A stretch of DNA of 6,473 nt from Chitinophagaceae bacterium (GTDB taxonomy: Bacteria > Bacteroidota > Bacteroidia > Chitinophagales > Chitinophagaceae), in contig CANHLV010000114.1 of NCBI GenBank assembly GCA_947461495.1, positions 1 to 6,473 of the forward strand, read 5' to 3'. The stretch's first letter is position 1; every line of letters begins with the position of its first letter. Below, piece by piece: positions 1 through 6,330 of this stretch. The position numbers and the translations under genes were made by a program. A model generated the notes under the pieces. It did no database searches. It was given only the letters and a program-made list of their open reading frames with translations, and was not told the DNA's origin.

Positions 1-9
1 AAAAAAACA

Positions 10-22
10 ATTCGTGAATTTG
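10..22 (+). repeat. 13-bp direct repeat, copy 1 (ATTCGTGAATTTG)
   Basis: The word ATTCGTGAATTTG occurs here and again, exactly, at 183-195 in the same orientation. It contains the short inverted pair ATTC/GAAT. Here it directly precedes the GC-rich palindromic element, while the second copy closes the periodic repeat at 91-199. This copy may be the truncated end of another periodic repeat lying mostly left of the window; that is inference. Confidence 0.6.
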
Positions 23-23
23 A

Positions 24-60
24 CCTCACCCCCAACCCCTCTCCCGCGTGAGAGGGGAGC
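24..60. repeat. GC-rich palindromic interspersed element
   Basis: A C-rich stretch leads into a perfect 8-bp inverted repeat: CCCCTCTC at 36-43 pairs with GAGAGGGG at 50-57 around a 6-base loop (CCGCGT). Its base composition is very different from the AT-rich surroundings. From memory, elements of the form CCTCACCCCC-A-CCCCTCTCC-loop-GAGAGGGGAG are scattered between genes in many Bacteroidota and some other phyla; I cannot check copy number here. It lies about 150 bp past the stop of the minus-strand gene ending at 211. It could act as a 3'-end hairpin, but no T-run follows it directly on the minus strand. Confidence 0.6.
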
Positions 61-90
61 AATAAAAATTATTTACTGAAAATTAAAACC

Positions 91-199
91 AGCCTTTGTG
101 CTTATTGGTGCCTTTGTGTCTTAGTGTCTTAGTGGCAAAATCTTTGCGTCTTTGCCCCCTTGCGAACTCTTTGCGCGAAATTATTCGTGAATTTGTGGC
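91..199. repeat. Degenerate 7/8-bp periodic intergenic repeat
   Basis: Read on the plus strand, the unit CTTTGTG/CTTAGTG/CTTTGCG recurs at 94-100, 112-118, 120-126, 128-134, 142-148 and 169-175. The part at 119-134 is a perfect 8-bp tandem duplication (TCTTAGTG twice). On the minus strand it reads as CGCAAAG, CACTAAG and CACAAAG units preceded by CACAAATTCACGAAT. I recognise this as a common intergenic repeat type in Bacteroidota, though that rests on memory. It begins 12 bp after the stop of the phosphoglycerol-transferase-like gene. The open plus-strand frame across it (96-317) is a by-product of the repeat and runs antisense into the real gene, so I do not call it coding. Confidence 0.6.
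183..195 (+). repeat. 13-bp direct repeat, copy 2 (ATTCGTGAATTTG)
   Basis: This is an exact copy of the word at 10-22, in the same orientation and 173 bp away. It sits at the gene-proximal end of the periodic repeat, 15 bp from the stop codon of the neighbouring minus-strand gene. Confidence 0.6.
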
Positions 200-210
200 T
201 ATTCCTCATT

Positions 211-2199
211 TTATTTCTTCTCATTCTTATTATTCAATAACATCCACCTGGAAGTTTCATAAATTGCTGATGTCAATAATGAATAATGATTTTTTAATGA
301 ATCAGATTGATCTTTAGTTAATGTAGGCAACCCCGGTTTTACAGAAACCAATTCTTCTTTTTTAATCCTAATGTTTTTTCTATAAAAATAATCATCTCCA
401 ACAATACCAATCCATCCTGGTGCATGATAAATGATAAAAGCTGCATTCTCTTTTTTTTCTGTGTCAAGCAAGTCACGGCCCATTGTTGTATTCAGGTAAG
501 GTTGTTGAATCATTCCAGCAATGGTTGGTAATACATCTATTTGCGAAACAGGCTCTTTGTGCAATTGTGGACTTAATAAATAAGGAGCATAAAAGAGCAA
601 TGGAATGTGCTCATCACTCAATCGTTGTTCTGTCCATGCATCAGGATATATAGCAGTTGCATTTCCTTCCACACCATGATCACCAACAAATACAAAAATG
701 GTATTATTAAAATAGCTTTCTTTACTCGCTGCTTCAATAAATTTACGATAACAGTAATCAGTATAGGCAAATGCGTTATATTCCTTCAATGACTCAAAGC
801 CATTTTTTTTAAGCTCTTCGTCAGGAATTGTTTGTTGTACAAAATCATTATCCTCAATCGGAATGTCAAATGGTCTGTGGTTATCCGCAGTTTGAATGAT
901 AGCAAAAAAAGGTTTATTCTGCTTGGCTAAAACACCATTAGCTTCTAAAAAAAGATTCTTATCACTGATGCCCCAAACATTCATTTTTGGCGATTTATAA
1001 CTTCCTTCTTCGTATATTTTTATATTGTTGATATTTTTTATAAGGCCGCTGAAATTATTGAACTGACTGCGACCACCAATAAAGTAATATTTTTCATAGC
1101 CCTGAAAATCGTTGATGATGGTGCGCTGGTTTACAGAAGCCTCGTTTCTGGTGGCAAACTTACTCAGCTGTACATCCGGAGTCCCAGTTATAGTTGCGAA
1201 AACTCCTCTAGCTGTTCCAAATGTTGGAGAAAAACACCTGTCAAAAAATATTCCCTGTCGGCAAAGCTCATTGAAATAAGGTGTTGCATTCAAAACATTT
1301 CCACTCATACTACTTTTATACATACTGAAACTCTCACAAATCACCAGCACTACATTGGGCTGAGATTCTATTGCTTTACTATTTGGATGTAAAACTCTGT
1401 TGTAATTAAAAAGCTTTCTTTCTGTAGGATCAATATTTAAAAATTCAGCAATAGTATTGTAATACAAATTGGCATTGTTGTTATAATCAGGATCCCGAAA
1501 ACTTAAAGTAGTAAAAAAATTTTGTAACGGATTTAAAGCCAGATTGCTCTTGAATTCCTCATTCAATCGAAATGCTCTCAAAAAGTTAAGCGGTGCAGCT
1601 GTAAGAAAACCATAAATAAACCAACTCATGATCAATAGTGCAGCCAAGTGCCATCTTCTTCTGTAATCAAACTTGTGAATATTGCTGTTGTTATCTTCGA
1701 CTACAACATGTGTTTTATTGAATAACTTATAAATGACCAACACTGCAACAAATAAAGAAATCAAAATCCATATAATTGGATAGCTTTGCCAAACCATTTC
1801 CAGACTTTCTTTCGGATCCTCTGCAAATATTAAAGCATCAGCATTTAATCTTGCATTGATATAAGCAAATTGCCCAAAATCAGCACCATAGAAAAATAAA
1901 ACCAATAATGTTATAATGCCCAGATAAATCGTCCAAATCTTTTTCATTCGCTCACTATAAAATGGCGATAATTTTTTGTAAGTTGAAAGTACTACTATAG
2001 GTGCTAAAACAATGGCAATCCATCTCAAGTCATATTTCAAACCAAGCCAAAATGAAGGCAATAGCTCAAACATGCCAATTGACTGTGGCTTAAAGCATAC
2101 CACTGTGGCCATTCTGAAGGCAGTGAAAATAATTAGATAAATAAAAAACAATCTTACGATCCATTGGATTGTTTTTGGCACACGCCATTTAATCAACAT
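211..2199 (-). CDS. LTA synthase-like membrane phosphoglycerol transferase (sulfatase/alkaline phosphatase superfamily), downstream paralogue
   Basis: The 662-residue protein has five predicted membrane segments (about 11-33, 58-73, 86-104, 141-158, 184-202) and then an extracytoplasmic catalytic domain from about 280 to 600, the layout of LtaS/MdoB-type enzymes. Expected catalytic features are visible: metal-binding Glu289 in VICES, nucleophile Thr329 in FGTARG, the substrate-pocket motif DNHRP (His441), and metal ligands Asp507/His508 in VGDHG, with His531 in EHIPL. The family transfers a phosphoglycerol or related group from a phospholipid to an acceptor outside the membrane. Bacteroidota are not known to make lipoteichoic acid, so the real acceptor is unknown. 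The ATG at 2197-2199 precedes the first hydrophobic helix and has no clear ribosome binding site, as is usual here. The gene follows its paralogue by 42 bp, suggesting one transcript. A phosphoethanolamine transferase or a phosphatase of the same superfamily remains possible. Confidence 0.9.
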   Translation of the reverse strand: MLIKWRVPKTIQWIVRLFFIYLIIFTAFRMATVVCFKPQSIGMFELLPSFWLGLKYDLRWIAIVLAPIVVLSTYKKLSPFYSERMKKIWTIYLGIITLLVLFFYGADFGQFAYINARLNADALIFAEDPKESLEMVWQSYPIIWILISLFVAVLVIYKLFNKTHVVVEDNNSNIHKFDYRRRWHLAALLIMSWFIYGFLTAAPLNFLRAFRLNEEFKSNLALNPLQNFFTTLSFRDPDYNNNANLYYNTIAEFLNIDPTERKLFNYNRVLHPNSKAIESQPNVVLVICESFSMYKSSMSGNVLNATPYFNELCRQGIFFDRCFSPTFGTARGVFATITGTPDVQLSKFATRNEASVNQRTIINDFQGYEKYYFIGGRSQFNNFSGLIKNINNIKIYEEGSYKSPKMNVWGISDKNLFLEANGVLAKQNKPFFAIIQTADNHRPFDIPIEDNDFVQQTIPDEELKKNGFESLKEYNAFAYTDYCYRKFIEAASKESYFNNTIFVFVGDHGVEGNATAIYPDAWTEQRLSDEHIPLLFYAPYLLSPQLHKEPVSQIDVLPTIAGMIQQPYLNTTMGRDLLDTEKKENAAFIIYHAPGWIGIVGDDYFYRKNIRIKKEELVSVKPGLPTLTKDQSDSLKNHYSLLTSAIYETSRWMLLNNKNEKK

Positions 2200-2241
2200 A
2201 ATTCGACAACTTAATTTGTGTAAAGATAATAGTCTAGTGGC

Positions 2242-4230
2242 TTATTTGTATCGCTTTTTATTGTTGAGAAGCAAATACTTAGCAGTTTCATGAAATGCAT
2301 TTGTCAGCTTATTCATTTCCGTTTTGACAGAATCAGTTTGAGTATTTTCGGCCACAGGTATATCATCTATAACAGAAACAAATTCAACTTTCTGCGTGAC
2401 CAGATTTTTTCTATAATAATATTTATTACTCACCAGTCCGATAGTTGATAAGTCAGGATCATTAATAAAAGCAAACCTCTCTTTATGATCGTTACTGTCG
2501 AATAGATTTCTGCCGAAGCTGCTATTGGTGTATTGAATTCCTGAAAACGAAGCAAGTGTTGGTAATATGTCTAATTGGGAACAAACATTTGTTACACGAT
2601 GCGGAGTTAACAACTTAGGTGCATAAAACAACAAAGGCACATGTTCTGCAAGAATACCTTGCTTTGTAAAACTTTGAGGAAACATTTTTCCGGCATCACC
2701 TCTTAGTCCATGATCTCCAACAAAAACAAAAACTGTGTTTTTAAAATAATTTTCTTTTTTAGCAGCTTCTATAAATTTGCTGAAATTAAAATCCGCATAT
2801 CTGAATGCATTGAATTGTCCGTTATCATCAAATCCATATTTCTTCAAAGAATCGTTTGAGAATTCAAGTTTTTTGAATTCATTCAGATCCTCAGCTGGTA
2901 TGGTATATGGACGATGGTTGTCAGCAGTCTGAATGATAGCAAAAAAAGGCTTTTCTTGTTTTGCCAGTATTTTATTCGATTCTAGAAATAAATTTTTATC
3001 ACTGATACCCCAAACATCCACTTTGGCAGAATTGAAATTATCCTGCTCGTAAATGTTCAGTCCATTAATATTATTTTTTAATAACCCACGTATATTCGCC
3101 CAAGTTGTACTTCCTCCCAAAAAATAAAATTTCTCATACCCTTCGAAATCATTGATGATAGTATGCTGGTCTACGGCAAGTGGATTGCGACTAGATGTTT
3201 TAGGAGACTCTACATCAGGTATCCCAGTTATAGTTGCCCAAACTCCCCTTGCAGTTCCGAATGAAGGGGTGAAACACCTTTCATAAAAAACGCCATTCTT
3301 GCAAAGCTCATTAAAATAAGGAGTGGGATTTAATTTATTTCCAAACATGGAACTTTTATAAGCACTAAAACTTTCACATATCACCAACACTATGTTGGGC
3401 GTTGATTTCATGCTGTCGTTTTTGCTGATATATCGTACATAATTAAGTGTTGAAGAATCAGAGTTGTTTACCCCTAAATAATTCGCCATCAGTCTATAAT
3501 CTTGTTTTACTTTAGACACATCATATCTTACATTCCTAAATTTCATAGAGCTGAAAAAACTCTGAAAAGGATTCAATGCCGTATTTGCTTTGAAATCATC
3601 TGTAAAATCAAATGCATCACTCCATCGTAATGGGTATTGTCCCAATCTGCCAAAACTGAACGCAGACAATAACAAAACTGTTGAACAATAAATAACACCC
3701 CTCAATATTTTTTTTTCAGCATGAAATTCACGAGTGTTAATCTTTCTGATGACTAACAATTGCCATTTGTAAAAAAGCACCATAGCAATCAAAAATCCGA
3801 TAGTTATTTTAACTAATGGATACGTCTGCCACATCATATTAGCTGAAATATTTGCATCTGCCAGAAAGTTCAACGCAGCTGCATTCAATCTTTGGCGGAG
3901 ATAATCATAATGATAAAAGTCTGCTCCATAAAAAATCATCATCATTAAAAAAACGATCGTAATAAAGGCAATCCATATTTTTTGTGAAGAAGGATTTTTG
4001 AAGGGATGAAGGGGATTGAAAATAGAAAGCAATAATACAAAAAGGCCTAATATCGAGACAAACCTTGCATCATATCTTATACCCAGCAAAAAGGCAGTAC
4101 CGCTAAATGGTCTGTCTTCTCCTCGATAATGAAAAAAAAACAATAGCCGATACAAACTCATGAATACCATCAACGTAATCAAAGTTGTAAAAATCCATCG
4201 AACAAGACGGGGGAAAGGCTTCATCGCCAT
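2242..4230 (-). CDS. LTA synthase-like membrane phosphoglycerol transferase, upstream paralogue
   Basis: This is a second 662-residue protein of the same build: helices at about 11-33, 55-71, 85-102, 138-156 and 176-193, then the catalytic domain. The active-site set is intact: Glu286 (VICES), Thr326 (FGTARG), DNHRP with His439, Asp506/His507 (VGDHG) and His530 (EHVPL). It matches the downstream copy almost without gaps in many blocks, such as AIIQTADNHRP, VWGISDKNLFLE and LLFYAP, so the two arose by duplication. The copies differ more between about 370 and 405 and in the C-terminal 70 residues, where substrate choice might differ. The start may be the first ATG (4228-4230) or the one two codons later (4222-4224); the sequence does not decide. 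It is the promoter-proximal gene of the pair, with a candidate promoter at 4254-4283. The true donor and acceptor are unknown. Confidence 0.9.
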   Translation of the reverse strand: MAMKPFPRLVRWIFTTLITLMVFMSLYRLLFFFHYRGEDRPFSGTAFLLGIRYDARFVSILGLFVLLLSIFNPLHPFKNPSSQKIWIAFITIVFLMMMIFYGADFYHYDYLRQRLNAAALNFLADANISANMMWQTYPLVKITIGFLIAMVLFYKWQLLVIRKINTREFHAEKKILRGVIYCSTVLLLSAFSFGRLGQYPLRWSDAFDFTDDFKANTALNPFQSFFSSMKFRNVRYDVSKVKQDYRLMANYLGVNNSDSSTLNYVRYISKNDSMKSTPNIVLVICESFSAYKSSMFGNKLNPTPYFNELCKNGVFYERCFTPSFGTARGVWATITGIPDVESPKTSSRNPLAVDQHTIINDFEGYEKFYFLGGSTTWANIRGLLKNNINGLNIYEQDNFNSAKVDVWGISDKNLFLESNKILAKQEKPFFAIIQTADNHRPYTIPAEDLNEFKKLEFSNDSLKKYGFDDNGQFNAFRYADFNFSKFIEAAKKENYFKNTVFVFVGDHGLRGDAGKMFPQSFTKQGILAEHVPLLFYAPKLLTPHRVTNVCSQLDILPTLASFSGIQYTNSSFGRNLFDSNDHKERFAFINDPDLSTIGLVSNKYYYRKNLVTQKVEFVSVIDDIPVAENTQTDSVKTEMNKLTNAFHETAKYLLLNNKKRYK

Positions 4231-4242
4231 ATCATAATTAAA

Positions 4243-4276
4243 TTTGCGTGATGCTAAATTAGTTTAATTATTTTTG
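4243..4276 (+). promoter_or_regulatory. Candidate Bacteroidota-type promoter for the PAP2-CNNM pair
   Basis: On the plus strand TTTG (4243-4246) is followed after 22 bases by TATTTTTG (4269-4276), a full match to TAnnTTTG with spacing near the upper limit reported for the phylum. It predicts an untranslated leader of about 70 bases before the ATG at 4355. It physically overlaps the oppositely directed candidate at 4254-4283. Confidence 0.35.
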
Positions 4277-4283
4277 ATGCCAA
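4254..4283 (-). promoter_or_regulatory. Candidate Bacteroidota-type promoter for the minus-strand pair
   Basis: On the minus strand TTG (4283-4281) is followed after 19 bases by TAATTTAG (4261-4254). This matches the Bacteroidota consensus TTG...TAnnTTTG at all but one defined position with suitable spacing. Transcription would start about 18 bases before the ATG at 4230. The region is AT-rich, so a chance match is quite possible. Confidence 0.35.
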
Positions 4284-4338
4284 CCGGAGACATTGAATAA
4301 ATAGCTGTAAAAGCAAATAATAAAAGAGTTTTTAACAT
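4264..4338 (-). CDS. Possible 24-residue hydrophobic peptide (mini-ORF)
   Basis: An ATG at 4336-4338 opens a 24-codon frame ending with TAA at 4264-4266, 33 bp upstream of the first phosphoglycerol-transferase-like gene. The peptide begins MLKTLLLFAFTAIYSM and ends PVGIKNN. A lysine followed by a hydrophobic run and then small polar residues resembles a signal peptide or a tiny membrane protein. It could be a leader peptide, the surviving signal sequence of a decayed gene, or chance. It conflicts with the promoter proposed at 4254-4283, which would start transcription downstream of it. I see no ribosome binding site and recognise no family. Confidence 0.2.
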   Translation of the reverse strand: MLKTLLLFAFTAIYSMSPVGIKNN

Positions 4339-4354
4339 AACTTACAGTTTATTC

Positions 4355-4918
4355 ATGAATTATTTATTACAAACAGATCAGGCAATTTTTGAAATCATCA
4401 ACGGAAAATGGCATGTTACATGGATGGACACATTAATGCCTTTCATACGAAATTCACAGACCTGGATTCCATTGTATTTATTCCTTGTATTGTTTGTACT
4501 CTTAAATTTTAAAAAAAATACAGGATGGTGGATGCTATTTTTTGCCATTGTACCTATTGTTGGAGACTTCATCAGTAGTGATTTGATTAAAAATAATATT
4601 CACCGACTACGTCCATGCAATGATCCGCAAATGGCAGACCGTGTAAGATTTTTATTGGTTTACAGACCACAAAGTTCAAGCTTCACTTCTTCACATGCTA
4701 CTAATCATTTTGCAATGGCTGCTTTCTTTTTTTATACATTGAAACCAACGATAAAAAATTATGCTTACCTGTTTTTCGTATGGGCTTTTACGATTTGTTA
4801 TGCCCAGATTTATGTTGGCGTTCATTATCCGTTAGACATCATCTGTGGAGCTATTCTTGGATTTTCTATCGGATATTTCATATCATTGCGTTTCAATAAG
4901 CATTTTGTTTTATCTTAA
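4355..4918 (+). CDS. PAP2-family membrane lipid phosphatase
   Basis: This 187-residue membrane protein has hydrophobic segments at about 37-52, 58-76, 117-130, 136-150 and 161-178. The three PAP2 signature regions appear in order. Motif 1 is K79-x6-R86-P87 (KNNIHRLRP). Motif 2 is TSSH with catalytic His114, in place of the usual PSGH. Motif 3 is AQIYVGVHYPLD with catalytic His157 and Asp161, in place of SRx5Hx3D. The family removes phosphate from membrane lipid phosphates such as phosphatidic acid, phosphatidylglycerol phosphate or undecaprenyl pyrophosphate; the substrate here cannot be told. The two His and the Asp support activity, while the altered motif 3 Arg position (Gln151) is unusual against the textbook motif. 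The gene is divergent from the phosphoglycerol-transferase pair and is followed after 3 bp by the CNNM-like gene, so those two are almost certainly co-transcribed. Confidence 0.9.
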   Translation: MNYLLQTDQAIFEIINGKWHVTWMDTLMPFIRNSQTWIPLYLFLVLFVLLNFKKNTGWWMLFFAIVPIVGDFISSDLIKNNIHRLRPCNDPQMADRVRFLLVYRPQSSSFTSSHATNHFAMAAFFFYTLKPTIKNYAYLFFVWAFTICYAQIYVGVHYPLDIICGAILGFSIGYFISLRFNKHFVLS

Positions 4919-4921
4919 AAT

Positions 4922-6220
4922 ATGGAAATACTCATTTTAATTTTACTGATTTTTGTCAATGCGCTCATCGTAGTCAGCGAAATTGCACTAATCAGTGCAA
5001 GACGTTCCAGAATAGAAACTCTTGCCAATAAAGGTGATGAAAAAGCGAAAAAGGCTTTGCATTTGATAGATCATCCCGAAAGATTTCTTAGCACTGCGCA
5101 AATTGGCATGACGCTTATCGCAATTCTTACGGGTGTATACTCAGGTGAAAAATTTGGTGATGAATTAAAGCCTTTTATAGAACAGTTTGAACCACTAAAA
5201 GCCTATGCAGGGACTATTGCAACTACGATAGTAGTTATTATTGTTACATTTCTTTCTGTAATATTCGGCGAATTGATACCGAAAAAATTGGCTATGTTGA
5301 AAGCCGAAAAAATTGCCAGAAGCACAGCAGGAACGATGCATTTTGTTTCTTCCATTTTAACGCCATTGGTATGGTTATTATCAGGTGTTTCAAATTTAAT
5401 TTTCAAAATTTTCAATATTAAGAAACCATCTGATTCAGGTGTTACTGAAGAAGAAATCAAAGCCATGATCACAGAAGGCAGTGAACACGGCTCAATTGAA
5501 GAAGATGAAAAAGAAATCATCGAAAGGGTTTTTCATCTGGGAGACAGAAACATCACTTCATTAATGACACATCGGACAGAAATTGTATGGCTAGACATCA
5601 ATGATACCGTTGAAACTGCCAAATCAAAACTGGATGAAGTCATATTCAGTACTTATCCTCTTTGCGATGGTGTGATCGATGAAATCAAAGGTTTGGTTTA
5701 TGTAAAGGACCTTGTGAAAGCAGCACCTACTACCAAACTACAAACTTTATTAAAGCCTGCACTTTATGTGCCTGAAAACAATTCAGCTTACCAGCTGTTG
5801 GAAAAAATAAAAACTTCAAAAATACATGCTTCATTTATAGTAGATGAATATGGTACAGTTGAAGGCATGATAACATTGAATGATATTATGGAAGCGATTG
5901 TGGGTGATGTCCCTCAAACCGGTCAAGACGAATATGAAATTACTAAAAGAGAAGACGGTAGCTTCCTCGTGGACGCATTGATACAATTTTATGATTTCCT
6001 CAGTTATTTTGAGAGAGCCGGCTGGATGAATGAGGGTGAACATGAATTTGATACACTTGCAGGATTTGTTTTGCACGAATTAGAACACATACCTGTTACC
6101 GGAGAAAAATTCTCTTGGAAGGATTTTAATTTCGAAATCATTGACATGGACGGACAACGTATTGATAAAATATTAGTGACGATTTCTGAGGAGTTGAAGG
6201 AGGAGATGGAGGAAGGTTAG
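4922..6220 (+). CDS. CNNM/CorB-like membrane protein (DUF21, CBS pair, CorC/HlyC domain), 'hemolysin family'
   Basis: The 432-residue protein has the standard three-part layout and full family length. An N-terminal DUF21/CNNM membrane domain spans about 1-170, with helices near 1-25, 58-75, 98-116 and 138-163; it contains FLSTAQIGMTLI (55-66) and the signature GELIPKK (116-122). An acidic linker follows (EEEIKAMITEGSEHGSIEEDE, about 176-196). Two CBS motifs at about 210-330 end in FIVDEYG (305-311) and IVGDV; these usually bind adenine nucleotides. A CorC/HlyC domain runs from about 340 to 422, with a Glu-rich tail. Relatives (CorB, CorC, CNNM, YtfL, YfjD) act in Mg2+ or other cation export; the old hemolysin name reflects similarity, not proven toxin activity. 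The gliding-associated relative GldE has this architecture too, but no gld genes are adjacent. The 3-bp gap from the PAP2 gene suggests translational coupling. Confidence 0.92.
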   Translation: MEILILILLIFVNALIVVSEIALISARRSRIETLANKGDEKAKKALHLIDHPERFLSTAQIGMTLIAILTGVYSGEKFGDELKPFIEQFEPLKAYAGTIATTIVVIIVTFLSVIFGELIPKKLAMLKAEKIARSTAGTMHFVSSILTPLVWLLSGVSNLIFKIFNIKKPSDSGVTEEEIKAMITEGSEHGSIEEDEKEIIERVFHLGDRNITSLMTHRTEIVWLDINDTVETAKSKLDEVIFSTYPLCDGVIDEIKGLVYVKDLVKAAPTTKLQTLLKPALYVPENNSAYQLLEKIKTSKIHASFIVDEYGTVEGMITLNDIMEAIVGDVPQTGQDEYEITKREDGSFLVDALIQFYDFLSYFERAGWMNEGEHEFDTLAGFVLHELEHIPVTGEKFSWKDFNFEIIDMDGQRIDKILVTISEELKEEMEEG

Positions 6221-6223
6221 GAT

Positions 6224-6300
6224 GTTTGGCGTTTATGGTTTGGTGTTTGGTGTTTGGTGTTTGGTGTTTGGTGTTTGGTGTTTGGTGTTTGGTGTTTATT
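6224..6300. repeat. Heptanucleotide tandem repeat, (GTTTGGT)8 with degenerate flanking units
   Basis: Eleven 7-bp units lie in register. The first two are degenerate (GTTTGGC at 6224, GTTTATG at 6231), then come eight perfect GTTTGGT units (6238-6293), then a degenerate GTTTATT (6294-6300). The array starts 3 bp after the CNNM-like gene's stop codon and lies between it and the converging reading frame that ends at 6331. Perfect inner units with decayed edge units are typical of slipped-strand repeats, so copy number may vary between strains. The plus-strand frame through it gives a repetitive VWCLVFG-type peptide and is not a credible gene. I see no intrinsic terminator in or next to it. Confidence 0.95.
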
Positions 6301-6330
6301 GTGATATATTTCTGCTATAACATTTTAAAC

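Noticed and set aside
1..60. Hairpin at 36-57 as an intrinsic terminator of the minus-strand pair
   Set aside because: On the minus strand no T-run follows the stem directly; the only T-run (positions 7-1) is about 28 bases further on. It fits a dispersed repeat better.
96..317. Plus-strand open frame of 73 codons across the left-edge repeat
   Set aside because: It translates the periodic repeat and then runs antisense into the 3' end of a strongly supported gene; the peptide shows no family features.
2200..2260. A separate promoter between the two paralogues (TATCTTTA on the minus strand)
   Set aside because: It is close to TAnnTTTG, but no TTG lies at a suitable distance upstream; co-transcription across the 42-bp gap is simpler.
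211..4230. Calling the pair arylsulfatases
   Set aside because: The nucleophile is threonine in FGTARG, without the C/S-x-P-x-R sulfatase signature, and five N-terminal helices fit LtaS/MdoB-type enzymes.
4922..6220. Naming the CNNM-like gene gldE
   Set aside because: GldE has the same architecture, but the usual gld neighbours are missing and the general CNNM/CorB family is the safer call.
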